Made by a program: the position numbers and the translations under genes. Below the pieces are notes generated by a model. It did not search any database, had not been told where the DNA came from, and saw only the letters and a program-made list of their open reading frames with translations. Of a stretch of 27,450 nt of DNA, positions 14,297-22,522 are shown in pieces. The stretch is taken from positions 1 through 27,450 of the forward strand of contig JAFRLP010000555.1 of assembly GCA_017431185.1 (NCBI GenBank), written 5' to 3'. How positions within the stretch are numbered: the stretch's first letter is position 1; the number at the start of each line of letters is the position of its first letter. The stretch comes from Victivallales bacterium. GTDB taxonomy: Bacteria > Verrucomicrobiota > Lentisphaeria > Oligosphaerales > Oligosphaeraceae.

Positions 14297-16981
14297 ATGA
14301 GCGAAGAAATGGCGAAAGCCTACGAGCCGTCCGAGGTCGAGGCGAAATGGTACCAGGCGTGGGAACAGCGTGGCTATTTTCACGCGGACGTCAATTCGGA
14401 GAGGCAACCCTACACCATCGTCATCCCGCCGCCGAATGTGACAGGCATTCTGACCTTGGGGCACGTGCTGAACAACACGCTTCAGGACATCCTGCTGCGC
14501 TTCGAGCGTCTGCGCGGGCGTGAAGTGTGCTGGGTTCCCGGCACGGACCATGCGGGCATCGCCACGCAGGCCAAGGTGGAGGCCGCCCTCAAGAAGGAGC
14601 AGGGACTGACCCGCTACGACCTGGGTCGCGAGAAATTCCTGGAGCACACCTGGGAGTGGAAGAAGAAGTACGGAGGGGTCATCATCAAGCAGCTGCGCAC
14701 CATCGGCTGCTCCTGCGACTGGGAGCGCGAGCGCTTCACGATGGACCCGGGGCTGTCCGCCGCCGTCCAGGAGGTCTTCATCCGTCTCTACGAGAAAGGC
14801 CTGGTGTACAAGGGCCACCGCATCATCAACTGGTGCCCCAAGTCACGCACCGCGTTGTCGGACGAGGAGGTCATCTACAAGACCGAGCGCGGCCATCTGT
14901 GGTATTTCAAGTATCCGTATGAGGATGGCAGCGGCTACGTTGAGGTCGCCACCACCCGTCCCGAGACGATGATGGGCGACACCGCCGTCGCCGTCAACCC
15001 GAACGACGAGCGCTACAAGGACAAGGTGGGCAAGATGCTTATCCTGCCCATTGTCGGTCGGCGCATTCCGCTGATTGCGGACGATTATGTCGAGGCCTCC
15101 TTCGGAACGGGCGCGGTCAAGATCACGCCCGCCCACGACCCGAACGACTACCAGGTGGGCCTGCGCCACAACCTGGAGGTCATCAACGTGATGAACGACG
15201 ACGCCACGATGAACGCGGAGGCGGGTGCGCAGTTCGAGGGGATGGACCGCTACACCTGCCGCAAGGCCGTGGTCGCGGAACTCGAAAAACTCGGTTGCCT
15301 GGACAGGATTGAGGACTACACCCACGAGGTCGGCTACTCCGAACGCGGGGACGTGCCCGTGGAGCCCCGCTTCTCCGAACAGTGGTTCGTCAAGATGGAG
15401 CCCCTCGCCAAACCCGCTTTGAAGGCGGTGGCGGACGGGAAGATCCGCTTCTACCCTGAACGCTGGACAAAGACCTACAACCACTGGCTGGAGAACATCA
15501 AGGACTGGTGCATCAGCCGCCAGCTCTGGTGGGGGCACCGCATTCCCGCCTACTACTGCGACCAATGCCACGAGACCGTCGTCGCCCGCGAGGCCCCGCA
15601 CGTCTGCCCGAAGTGCGGCGGCGTCTCCTTCACGCAGGACCCCGACGTGCTGGACACCTGGTTCAGCAGCTGGCTGTGGCCGTTCTCCGTGTTCGACTGG
15701 CCGAAGGACTCCCCCGAACTCCACAAGTTCTTCCCCACCCAAAGCCTGGTCACGGGGCCTGACATCATCTTCTTCTGGGTCGCCCGCATGATCATGGCCT
15801 CCCTGGAATTCATGGGCGAAATCCCCTTCTCCGACGTCTATTTCACCTCCATCATCCGCGACGAGAAGGGACGCAAGCTCTCCAAGAGCCTCAACAACTC
15901 CCCTGACCCGCTGGAGGTCATCAAGACCTACGGGGCGGACGCCCTGCGCTTCACGATGATCTACATCACCCCGCTTGGCCAGGACATCCGCTACTCCAAC
16001 GAGAAGTGCGAGATCGGGCGCAACTTCGCCAACAAGATCTGGAACGTTGTCCGTTTCCGCCTGCAAAAGGGCAAGGCCAAACTGGGCTGGCCGACGCTGG
16101 AGGGCGTCGCCGCCGCCGACCTGCGGCCCGACGACCAGTGGATCATCTATGAACTGAACGAGACCGTCAAGGGCATCACCCAGAGCCTGGAGGCGTTCCG
16201 CTTTGACGACGTCTGCAAGTCCATCTACGATTTCATCTGGAACCGGTTCTGCGACTGGTATCTGGAGTCCTGCAAGCCAGCCCTCTCCGCGGAGGCGGCT
16301 GGCCCGCAGGCCGCCACCACGCTGCAGGTCTTCGACTACGTGTTCGGCACGTTCCTCCGTCTGCTCCACCCCATCATGCCTTTCGTGACGGATGAGCTGG
16401 CGCACCAGATGGGCTTCGTCGGCGAGGACGACTCCATCATGAAGGCGCAGTGGCCCGCCCCGCTTGCGGAGGAGACGCTCGCCGCCCTCGGGGCCACCGC
16501 CGACCATGCGGAGAAGACCGAGGCCAAGCATGAACTCATCCGTGCGGTGCGCGCCCTGCGCGCCAACTACCAGATCCCGCCCTCCCGTCCCCTCGATTTG
16601 CTGATAGCCCCGACCACGGCGGAGGGCGCGGAGTTCCTCCTGCGGGACGAGGCGTCCCTGCGCTCGCTGCTCTACGCCGCCAACCTGACCATTCGGCAGG
16701 GTGCGCAGGGCGAGGGCGCCTGCGGCGTGGCCGTCAGCTCCATCGCCACCGCCTATCTGCCTCTCAAGGGGCTCATTGATGTGGAGGCGGAGGTCAGGCG
16801 TCTGCAAAAGCAGGAGGCCGAGCTGGTCAAATATCTGGAGGGCGTGAACCGCAAGCTCTCCAACCAGAATTTCGTGGCGCGGGCCCCCGCCGAGGTCGTG
16901 GCCGCCGAGAAGGCCAAGGTCACGGAAGGCGAGGCCAAACTGGCCCGCATCCGCGAGCAGATTGCCACTTTCCAAGGCTAA
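14297..16981 (+). CDS. valS: Valyl-tRNA synthetase
   Basis: 894 residues from ATG 14297, nine bases after AGGAG (14283-14287); an in-frame extension to 14228 lacks similarity. It charges tRNA-Val in the cytoplasm. The class I signature is PPPNVTG followed by TLGH (residues 53-56, where most ValRS have HxGH), and the KMSKS box is KLSKS (527-531). WVPGTDHAGIATQ, the editing-domain region, and a CxxC...CxxC zinc-ribbon-like insert (coding for YCDQCHE...CPKCGG near 15555-15620) are present. The C-terminal coiled-coil arm (VEAEVRRLQKQEAELVKYLEGV) and the NQNFVARAP motif are intact. Full length with no disruption. Confidence 0.97.
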   Translation: MSEEMAKAYEPSEVEAKWYQAWEQRGYFHADVNSERQPYTIVIPPPNVTGILTLGHVLNNTLQDILLRFERLRGREVCWVPGTDHAGIATQAKVEAALKKEQGLTRYDLGREKFLEHTWEWKKKYGGVIIKQLRTIGCSCDWERERFTMDPGLSAAVQEVFIRLYEKGLVYKGHRIINWCPKSRTALSDEEVIYKTERGHLWYFKYPYEDGSGYVEVATTRPETMMGDTAVAVNPNDERYKDKVGKMLILPIVGRRIPLIADDYVEASFGTGAVKITPAHDPNDYQVGLRHNLEVINVMNDDATMNAEAGAQFEGMDRYTCRKAVVAELEKLGCLDRIEDYTHEVGYSERGDVPVEPRFSEQWFVKMEPLAKPALKAVADGKIRFYPERWTKTYNHWLENIKDWCISRQLWWGHRIPAYYCDQCHETVVAREAPHVCPKCGGVSFTQDPDVLDTWFSSWLWPFSVFDWPKDSPELHKFFPTQSLVTGPDIIFFWVARMIMASLEFMGEIPFSDVYFTSIIRDEKGRKLSKSLNNSPDPLEVIKTYGADALRFTMIYITPLGQDIRYSNEKCEIGRNFANKIWNVVRFRLQKGKAKLGWPTLEGVAAADLRPDDQWIIYELNETVKGITQSLEAFRFDDVCKSIYDFIWNRFCDWYLESCKPALSAEAAGPQAATTLQVFDYVFGTFLRLLHPIMPFVTDELAHQMGFVGEDDSIMKAQWPAPLAEETLAALGATADHAEKTEAKHELIRAVRALRANYQIPPSRPLDLLIAPTTAEGAEFLLRDEASLRSLLYAANLTIRQGAQGEGACGVAVSSIATAYLPLKGLIDVEAEVRRLQKQEAELVKYLEGVNRKLSNQNFVARAPAEVVAAEKAKVTEGEAKLARIREQIATFQG

Positions 16982-17002
16982 ACCATAAAGGAAGACTCAA
17001 AA

Positions 17003-17233
17003 ATGGAACAGTTTGAAGAGAAGATTCGTGCCGCACTGGACGAGGTGCGCCCTGGTTTGCAGAATGACGGCGGCGATGTGGAGCTGGTCTCCGTTGACGG
17101 CAAGACCGTCACCCTCCAGCTCACTGGCCACTGCGGTTCCTGCCCCTACGCGATGATGACCCTCAAGAACGGCATTGAGAACTATCTCCGCGAGCAGGTT
17201 GACCCTGAAATCACCGTGGTGCGCGCCGAGTAG
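17003..17233 (+). CDS. NifU C-terminal-domain (Nfu-type) Fe-S scaffold protein
   Basis: 76 residues comprising only the Nfu domain. The N-terminal segment (IRAALDEVRPGLQNDGGDVELV) and the CGSCPYA motif with Cys44 and Cys47 are characteristic. In this family two monomers use the CxxC pair to hold a labile iron-sulfur cluster for delivery to target proteins. GGAAG lies upstream of ATG 17003. The gene begins 21 bp after valS and may be cotranscribed with it. Confidence 0.93.
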   Translation: MEQFEEKIRAALDEVRPGLQNDGGDVELVSVDGKTVTLQLTGHCGSCPYAMMTLKNGIENYLREQVDPEITVVRAE

Positions 17234-17240
17234 GATTTGA

Positions 17241-17521
17241 CCGTGCCAGGGCGCGGGTCAATCGGCCAAGGTCTGTCGTGTGCCCGCGCCGCAAGGCGAT
17301 GGTCAATCGGCCAAGGTCTGTCGTGTGCCCGCGCCAGGGCGCGGGTCAATCGGCCAAGGTCTGTCGTGTGCCCGCGCCGCAAGGCGATGGTCAATCGGCC
17401 AAGGTCTGTCGTGTGCCCGCGCCGCAAGGCGATGGTCAATCGGCCAAGGTCTGTCGTGTGCCCGCGCCAGGGCGCGGGTCAATCGGCCAAGGTCTGTCGT
17501 GTGCCCGCGCCGCAAGGCGCG
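17241..17521. repeat. Tandem minisatellite of alternating 43- and 45-bp hairpin units
   Basis: Six contiguous units begin with GGTCAATCGGCCAAGGTCTG at 17256, 17301, 17344, 17389, 17434 and 17477, preceded by a partial unit. Unit lengths are 45, 43, 45, 45, 43 and 45. The 43-bp type ends in CCCGCGCC-AG-GGCGCGGG, a perfect hairpin. The 45-bp type ends in CGCC-GCAA-GGCG, a GNRA-type tetraloop hairpin; the last unit restores a full 8-bp stem. There are no unique spacers, so it is not a CRISPR array. All frames stay open through it by chance of composition. Confidence 0.92.
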
Positions 17522-17530
17522 GGATTAAAA

Positions 17531-17552
17531 AAACGCTCAAGGGCGTTTGCTT
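17531..17552. terminator. Possible intrinsic terminator after the minisatellite
   Basis: AAACGC (17531-17536) and GCGTTT (17543-17548) form a 6-bp stem followed by GCTTTTG on the plus strand. On the minus strand the same stem is followed by a run of seven T, a better terminator, although no minus-strand gene reads into it. It overlaps the promoter of the next gene. Confidence 0.4.
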
Positions 17553-17574
17553 TTGTGACAAAAGCAGTTACACT
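17547..17574 (+). promoter_or_regulatory. Promoter with palindromic operator for the NagB-like/PIG-L pair
   Basis: A plausible promoter is TTGCTT (17547-17552), 16 bp, TACACT (17569-17574). A perfect palindrome GCTTTTG-TGA-CAAAAGC (17549-17565) covers the -35 box and spacer, a position where a bound repressor would block transcription. The leader also has a perfect hairpin CCCTGCC / GGCAGGG (17606-17623). Confidence 0.5.
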
Positions 17575-17650
17575 ATCTTACAGTTGTTTTTTTCCCATAA
17601 CCAAACCCTGCCGTGCGGCAGGGGCAACCTCAATTCATGGAGAAGAAAAA

Positions 17651-18586
17651 ATGAGCAGAAAGCAGAGTCTTGTGGCTCCGGACTGGTGGGATTACACCAC
17701 CATTGACGACAAACTGGTCAAGGAAGTGGCCAAACTGACGGTCAAGGACATCGAGCAGTTGAGCCGTCCTGGCTTCAAAGTCGTGATGTACGACACGATT
17801 GAGGAATTCTACCTCGCCGAGGCATTGGAGTACATCGAGGCGTGGAAGCAGTCCACCCCTGACAACCCCTGCGGCATCTGCGGCCCCATCGGTCCCACCG
17901 AGCAGCTCCCCCTCGTCGCCCGCATCGTCAATGCCACGGGCCTGAACCTCAAGAAACTGGACGCCCATTTCTGGGGCATGGACGAATGGGTCATCGACGG
18001 CAAGCCCGTCACCGAGAAGCATCCTCTCTCCTTTGCCCGCGCCGACAACGAACTGTGCTTCAGCCGCATCGACAAGAAATTGGTCATGCCGAAGGCGAAC
18101 CTGCATTTCCCCGTGGGCGACCTCAAGGCCTACACCAAGACCTACGACCAGTTCCACTGCGTGCTGATGCAGGGCGGACAGGGCGACACCAAGCACTGGG
18201 CGTTCAACGACCCGCTGAAGCGCGAGGGCAAGTACAAGGACAACCCGCCGACTCCCGCCGAGTTCCGCAAGCTCTCCGCCCGCACGGTGAACCTGCACCC
18301 CATCACGGTCATGCAGAACGCACGTACCTCTGGCGGCGGCAACATCGCGCTGGTTCCCAACCAGGCCAACACCGTCGGCCCCGTCGAGACCTGGAAGTCC
18401 GACAAGGTGTCCATCTGGCAGGCAGGCAAGCACGACAACGCCTTTGGCATGCGCCTGACCGCCTATATGATCTCCAAGAGGATTCCGGATGCATGCGTGC
18501 CGATGAGCCTGCTCGCCGACCATCCCAACGTGCAGTTCAACTTCTTCCGTCCCGGCATTGGTGACTGCGCTGTGGAGATGCACTAA
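17651..18586 (+). CDS. Glucosamine-6-phosphate deaminase/isomerase-like protein
   Basis: 311 residues from ATG 17651, with GGAGAAG at 17639-17645; the frame upstream only reads the minisatellite. The fold markers of the NagB/sugar-isomerase family are visible: [20 protein letters not shown] (phosphate-loop region), HFWGMDEW (residues 106-113, Asp111 matching Asp72 of E. coli NagB) and [14 protein letters not shown] (175-188). In E. coli NagB the catalytic relay is Asp141-His143-Glu148; here His182 is kept but the other positions read Thr180 and Asp187. It probably acts on a phosphorylated amino sugar or related sugar, though the classic deaminase reaction is not assured. It overlaps the PIG-L deacetylase gene by one base, so translation is coupled. 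Confidence 0.78.
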   Translation: MSRKQSLVAPDWWDYTTIDDKLVKEVAKLTVKDIEQLSRPGFKVVMYDTIEEFYLAEALEYIEAWKQSTPDNPCGICGPIGPTEQLPLVARIVNATGLNLKKLDAHFWGMDEWVIDGKPVTEKHPLSFARADNELCFSRIDKKLVMPKANLHFPVGDLKAYTKTYDQFHCVLMQGGQGDTKHWAFNDPLKREGKYKDNPPTPAEFRKLSARTVNLHPITVMQNARTSGGGNIALVPNQANTVGPVETWKSDKVSIWQAGKHDNAFGMRLTAYMISKRIPDACVPMSLLADHPNVQFNFFRPGIGDCAVEMH

Positions 18587-19371
18587 TGAGCGACAAACCC
18601 AAAGTTCTTGCCCTGGTGGCCCATCCGGACGACATTGAGTTCATGATGCTCGGCACCATGCTCATGCTCCAGAAAAAGGGCTGGGAAATCCATTACATGA
18701 CCATCGCCGATGGCTGCTGCGGGACCGATGTTGACCCCAAGGACATCATCGCCGCCAAGCGCAAGGCCGAATGCCAGGCCGCCTGCAAGCTGGTGGACGC
18801 CGTGTGGCATCCCGCAGCCTGCCACGACCTGGAGGTCTTCTACAACTGGGACATCGGAGCCAAAATCCTGGGCGTTGTCCGTGAGGTCAAACCCAAGATC
18901 ATCCTCACCCAGAGTCCTGACGACTACATGGAGGACCACATCAACTCCTGCCGTCTGGCGGTCTCCGCCGCGTTCTGCCGCGGGATGCTGAATGCCCCCT
19001 GCGAACCCAAGTTGCCCGTCTTCCAGGATGACATCGTGGTTTACCATGCGATTCCGCACGGCCTGATGGACCCGTTCCGCCGCCTCATCGAGCCCGAGTT
19101 CTTCGTGAACGTCGAGCCCGTGATGCAGCAGAAGTGGGACTGCCTCGCCTGCCACAAATCCCAGAAGGAGTGGCTGGACGTCAGCCAGGGAATGGACGCC
19201 TACCAGATCACCATGAAGGGATTCATGGCCAGTCTGGGCGAGCGCTCCGGCAAATTCGCCTACGCGGAGGGTTTCCGCCGCCGTTCCTGGCTCGGCTTCT
19301 CCGCCAACGAATGGGACCCCATCAAGGAGGTCCTGGGCGACGACGTGGTCGCCAACCCCAAGTACAAGTGA
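18586..19371 (+). CDS. PIG-L/LmbE-family N-acetyl-sugar deacetylase-like protein
   Basis: 261 residues starting within the stop codon of the preceding gene (TAATG). The zinc-binding signature AHPDD is at residues 12-16 and the second metal-site segment SPDDYMEDH ends at His118, as expected for this family. Members remove acetyl groups from GlcNAc-containing substrates. Paired with the NagB-like protein it suggests a two-step route: deacetylation, then isomerisation or deamination of the amino sugar. It has no signal peptide, so the substrate is cytoplasmic. Length is normal for the family. Confidence 0.88.
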   Translation: MSDKPKVLALVAHPDDIEFMMLGTMLMLQKKGWEIHYMTIADGCCGTDVDPKDIIAAKRKAECQAACKLVDAVWHPAACHDLEVFYNWDIGAKILGVVREVKPKIILTQSPDDYMEDHINSCRLAVSAAFCRGMLNAPCEPKLPVFQDDIVVYHAIPHGLMDPFRRLIEPEFFVNVEPVMQQKWDCLACHKSQKEWLDVSQGMDAYQITMKGFMASLGERSGKFAYAEGFRRRSWLGFSANEWDPIKEVLGDDVVANPKYK

Positions 19372-19379
19372 AACAGCAA

Positions 19380-19399
19380 GGCGCCCCGCCAGGGGCGCC
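19380..19399 (+). terminator. GC-rich hairpin after the PIG-L gene
   Basis: GGCGCCCC and GGGGCGCC pair perfectly around GCCA, 8 bases after the stop codon. There is no T-tract, so it may protect the transcript's 3' end rather than terminate it by itself. Confidence 0.45.
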
Positions 19400-19439
19400 A
19401 CATTGTCAGCCCCGGATTCCGCGCCCGCAGGCACGGAGC

Positions 19440-19724
19440 CTGGGGTTCTGAATAAAAAGCAGGTCAGTTCCCCAGGTCACTTTAGGCATGTCAGGAACCA
19501 GATTTGCCATCAGGGCTTGACATGCCCACCAGGAGACTTCAACCTGCCGCGAGGCCTTTAGGCCGCGCGGATTGAAGTGACCTGGGGTTCTGAATAAAAA
19601 GCAGGTCAGTTCCCCAGGTCACTTTAGGCATGTCAGGAAGCAGATTTGCCATCAGGGCTTGACATGCCCACCAGGAGACTTCAACCTGCCCGCGAGGCCT
19701 TCAGGCCTCGCGGATTGAAGTGGC
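19440..19724. repeat. Tandem duplication of a 142-bp palindrome-rich repeat
   Basis: Copy 1 is 19440-19581 and copy 2 is 19582-19724 (one extra C); they are almost identical. Each contains CCTGGGG ... CCCCAGG, a GCATGTCA ... TGACATGC stem and a CTTCAA ... TTGAAG palindrome around GCGAGGCCT (19538-19577 and 19679-19720). The last palindrome recurs in inverted form at 23438 and 23915, and CATGTCAGGAACCAGATTTG (19487-19506) recurs with one change at 23605-23624. It fills the 377-bp gap between the PIG-L and GNAT genes. Confidence 0.85.
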
Positions 19725-19748
19725 CTGGGGGAAAAATCAGGGGGAAAA

Positions 19749-20234
19749 ATGTCTTTGAGGATAACGCAAGCCACGGTAGAGGACGCGGAACTGCTCGCCA
19801 CAATGCGGCTGGAGATGCGGCGGGAGCGTGAGACTGCGGTCCTTCAAATCTCGGAGGGGGATTTCCTTCAGCGGAATCTGCTGTTTTTCCGCGACCATTT
19901 GTCGGACGGCTCGTTCCTCTCCTTCATCGCCTGGGACGGCGAACAGGCGGCTGCCTGTTCTGGCTTGTCGCTGGAGATTCATCCGCCGACCTATGCCAAT
20001 CCCAGTGGCAGACTGGGCTATGTCACCAATATGTACACCCGCCCTGCCTGGCGTCATCAGGGCTTGGCCAGAGTGCTTCTGGACAAGGTGGTGGAGGCCG
20101 CGCGGGCCGCTGGCTGTGCGCAGGTCTCCCTCAATGCCTCTCCGATGGGACGCCAACTCTATGTCCGCTACGGCTTTCAGCCCGTCGATGGCGAGATGAA
20201 ACTCTCACTGACACCCGCCGAGAAGTCCACATAA
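19749..20234 (+). CDS. GNAT-family N-acetyltransferase
   Basis: 161 residues. The acetyl-CoA-binding motif A is clear (VTNMYTRPAWRHQGLARVLLDKVVE, with R102-H-Q-G-L-A107), followed by ASPMGRQLYVRYGFQPV, the usual motif B and C-terminal strand. The start at ATG 19749 follows GGGGGAAAA, a G-rich stretch that itself appears twice (GGGGGAAAAAT). It transfers acetyl from acetyl-CoA to an amine; the substrate is not predictable. It directly follows the duplicated repeat, and the ATPase remnant follows it. Confidence 0.88.
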   Translation: MSLRITQATVEDAELLATMRLEMRRERETAVLQISEGDFLQRNLLFFRDHLSDGSFLSFIAWDGEQAAACSGLSLEIHPPTYANPSGRLGYVTNMYTRPAWRHQGLARVLLDKVVEAARAAGCAQVSLNASPMGRQLYVRYGFQPVDGEMKLSLTPAEKST

Positions 20235-20246
20235 GGAACAGTATCA

Positions 20247-20575
20247 ATGAGGCTAAACGAGTTCACCGCATGTAACTTCAGGTGTTTTGAGAAACTGAAG
20301 ATATGTTTTTCAAAAAGACTGAACGTGTTTGTTGGTGTAAACGGTGCGGGGAAATCCACAATCCTGAATGCAATCTCGAAATTGCTGACGTGGTATGTCA
20401 GGAGAATCGTGTCACCTCAAGGCATTGGCAATGGCAGTGCCATTAGCGAATCCGACATTCGCAATGGTTCGATGAATGCATCGATTGCGATATCAGCGGA
20501 TTAAGGAAATGGCCAGATGTGGAATTGCATGAACGAACCAACGGAAGTAAAAACACGTTGGATGTTGTGAAGTGA
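20247..20575 (+). pseudogene. Remnant of an AAA-family (RecF/OLD-like) ATPase gene
   Basis: From ATG 20247 the first 85 codons encode a typical N-terminus of a RecF/SMC-like AAA ATPase: FTACNFRCFEKLKICF, then Walker A GVNGAGKST, then ISKLLTW. The frame ends at a TAA (20502-20504). A one-base shift near there opens another frame that continues with hydrophilic sequence (LRKWPDVELHERTNG) to TGA 20573-20575. Everything beyond, including Walker B, is absent because the next gene is on the other strand. The segment is clearly AT-richer than its neighbours, which suggests acquisition by transfer followed by decay. AAGGA precedes the start. Confidence 0.75.
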
Positions 20576-20598
20576 CGCTGTGCTGATCTATTCCTCCC

Positions 20599-21660
20599 CT
20601 ATTTCATCCACTTGGAGAGGATGGGCTTCCACTTGTTCTGCCGGAAGACGGTGTCGATGACCTTCATCACGGCGAGTGCCTGTTCGGGACGGACGGGCGT
20701 GGGAATCCCCTTGACGACATCGTTGTAGAGGTCAATCCACAGCTGACTCAGATTCTCCTGCGGAACGTCGTAGAAAGAATCGACGAACTCAAGTTTCTCG
20801 TCGAAGTTGCCGTAGGCGAAGGGCGGTTGTCCTGGATGCGGCTTGAGCTTCCTGAACTGGATGGTCGGCTCGACGGCACGGACTTCAATCTGCTTTCCGC
20901 CATCGAAGACAAGGCATCCGCGCGTTCCGATGATTTCTAACTGGCGTCCTGGAAGCGCATTGCAGCCAGAGAGCTCGACGTCGGCCAGGCGTCCGTTGGC
21001 GCCGCGGATGAGAATCTTCATCAAGTCGTCGCCGTCGCCGACGGAGATGGTTCGGCGAAGGTCCGACCAGATTTCGGTGACGGGGGAATCGAGGTATTGG
21101 AGAGCCTGGTCGATGAGGTGAGGACCCCAGTTGGTGAGGAGGCCACCGTAGAAGTCGCTCATCGTCATCCAGTCGTTGCGTCGGCAGTAGATCGGGCAGC
21201 GACAGATCTTAATGTACTGCACATCGCCGATGATGCCCGAGTCCATCAGGGCCTTCGCTTTCTGGAACACGGCCTCGTAGCGGCGGTTGTGGCGGAAGAA
21301 AAGGCGCCCGCCCATTCTCCTGGCGTATGCGATCAGGTTCTCCAGCTCCTTCGCAGAGGTTGCAGTCGGCTTCTCGACAACCGCTATTTTGCCGGCGGCC
21401 AGAATCTTACGCGCCATTGGGGCGTGGTCGGGATGGCGTGTGCAGATGGTGGCCATGTCGATTTCATCGTCCTTGAGGAGTTTGTCGATGGAGTCGTATG
21501 CCTTGAGACCAGGAGTCTCCTGGTCGCGCAGCGAGAGGCGCTCTGGGTCCGTGTCGCACATCGCGACGATTTTGAACAGATCGGGCAATGCGCCGATTTC
21601 CGAGAAATGGTTTCCCGAGATGCGGCCAAGGCCGACAATGGCGACTTTCAACTTCTTCAT
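20599..21660 (-). CDS. Gfo/Idh/MocA-family NAD(P)-dependent oxidoreductase
   Basis: 353 residues, with AGGAG ahead of ATG 21660. The Rossmann motif VGLGRISG is at residues 9-16, the EKP signature at 96-98 and the GPHLIDQALQYL segment, with His181 and Asp184 as likely catalytic residues, at 179-190. Members oxidise or reduce sugars and cyclitols in the cytoplasm. It lies 39 bp downstream of the ThuA-like gene on the same strand, so the two form an operon divergent from an AraC regulator. ThuA and Gfo/Idh proteins are often found together in sugar catabolism; the substrate here is unknown. Confidence 0.93.
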   Translation of the reverse strand: MKKLKVAIVGLGRISGNHFSEIGALPDLFKIVAMCDTDPERLSLRDQETPGLKAYDSIDKLLKDDEIDMATICTRHPDHAPMARKILAAGKIAVVEKPTATSAKELENLIAYARRMGGRLFFRHNRRYEAVFQKAKALMDSGIIGDVQYIKICRCPIYCRRNDWMTMSDFYGGLLTNWGPHLIDQALQYLDSPVTEIWSDLRRTISVGDGDDLMKILIRGANGRLADVELSGCNALPGRQLEIIGTRGCLVFDGGKQIEVRAVEPTIQFRKLKPHPGQPPFAYGNFDEKLEFVDSFYDVPQENLSQLWIDLYNDVVKGIPTPVRPEQALAVMKVIDTVFRQNKWKPILSKWMK

Positions 21661-21699
21661 CGTGTGATTCTCCTGATTGTGTTTGGTTTGTGAAGAATA

Positions 21700-22485
21700 C
21701 TATTTGTGCAGAGAACTCGTGTCGATTTTCGCGAATGGGTTGGGCGTGCGGATCTCCTCGACGGACTCGGGGTTGGAGGTCACGCGCGGCGGGAAGATTC
21801 CGTTGACGGGCGCAGCCCAGCGGACTGCGTTCGCCAGAATTTTCAGGACATTGGCGTCGTGGTAGATGGGATATGTCTCGTGCCCAGGCGAGAAGTAGAA
21901 GATGCGCCCCTGGTCCCGCACAAAGGCGACGCCGCTGCGGAACACGTTCCCGCCCTCATACCAGCTAGCGAAGACGATCTTGCCGTCGTCGGGGATGTCA
22001 AACGGCTCGCCGTACATTTCGGTGTGCGGCAGTGTGAAGGTCTCGGGGACCCCTTGCGCGATGGGATGCCCTGGGGCGACGCACCACACGCGCTCCTTCT
22101 CGCCGACCTCGCGCCAGCGCAGACGGCAGCGCGTCCCCATCATCCGCCGAAAAATCTTGGACATGTGCCCCGAATGCAGCACGACGAGTCCCATTCCGCT
22201 CAGCACACGCTCCTGGATGCGGTCAACCAGCGCGTCCTCGACCTTGGCGTGGGCGCAGTGTCCCCACCACATCAGGACGTCCGTGCTCTCCAGAACCTCC
22301 TGCGGAAGCCCTTGCTCGGGCTCATCGAGCGTCGCGGTGCGGATTTCCAGGTCGGGAGCCGCAAGGGCGGCGGCGAGGCACTTGTGGATGCCATCAGGGT
22401 AAATCCTGCGGATTTGCTCCCCGAGAGGGCCATCCTGCTTTTCGTGTATGTACTCGTTCCAGATGGTGACACGCAACTTGTCCAT
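21700..22485 (-). CDS. ThuA-like (trehalose utilisation/DUF1037-type) protein
   Basis: 261 residues, with AGGAGAC upstream of ATG 22485. The ThuA fold is recognisable from [12 protein letters not shown] at the N-terminus, [14 protein letters not shown] (69-82), LVVLHSGH (100-107), GHPIAQGVP and [17 protein letters not shown]. ThuA proteins have a glutamine-amidotransferase-like fold and take part in disaccharide or keto-sugar use, although the reaction is poorly defined. It is the first gene of the minus-strand pair with the Gfo/Idh oxidoreductase. Confidence 0.88.
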   Translation of the reverse strand: MDKLRVTIWNEYIHEKQDGPLGEQIRRIYPDGIHKCLAAALAAPDLEIRTATLDEPEQGLPQEVLESTDVLMWWGHCAHAKVEDALVDRIQERVLSGMGLVVLHSGHMSKIFRRMMGTRCRLRWREVGEKERVWCVAPGHPIAQGVPETFTLPHTEMYGEPFDIPDDGKIVFASWYEGGNVFRSGVAFVRDQGRIFYFSPGHETYPIYHDANVLKILANAVRWAAPVNGIFPPRVTSNPESVEEIRTPNPFAKIDTSSLHK

Positions 22486-22522
22486 TTCGAGATGTCTCCT
22501 GAAAAATGTCTTTTGACCTGAC

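Noticed and set aside
14843..16975. Minus-strand open frame of 710 codons
   Set aside because: Antisense shadow of valS.
17241..17521. CRISPR array
   Set aside because: Units are contiguous with no unique spacers, and no cas genes are present.
17237..17650. N-terminal extension of the NagB-like protein through the minisatellite
   Set aside because: The repeat is open in several frames, unit lengths of 43 bp would shift frame, and a good ribosome-binding site precedes ATG 17651.
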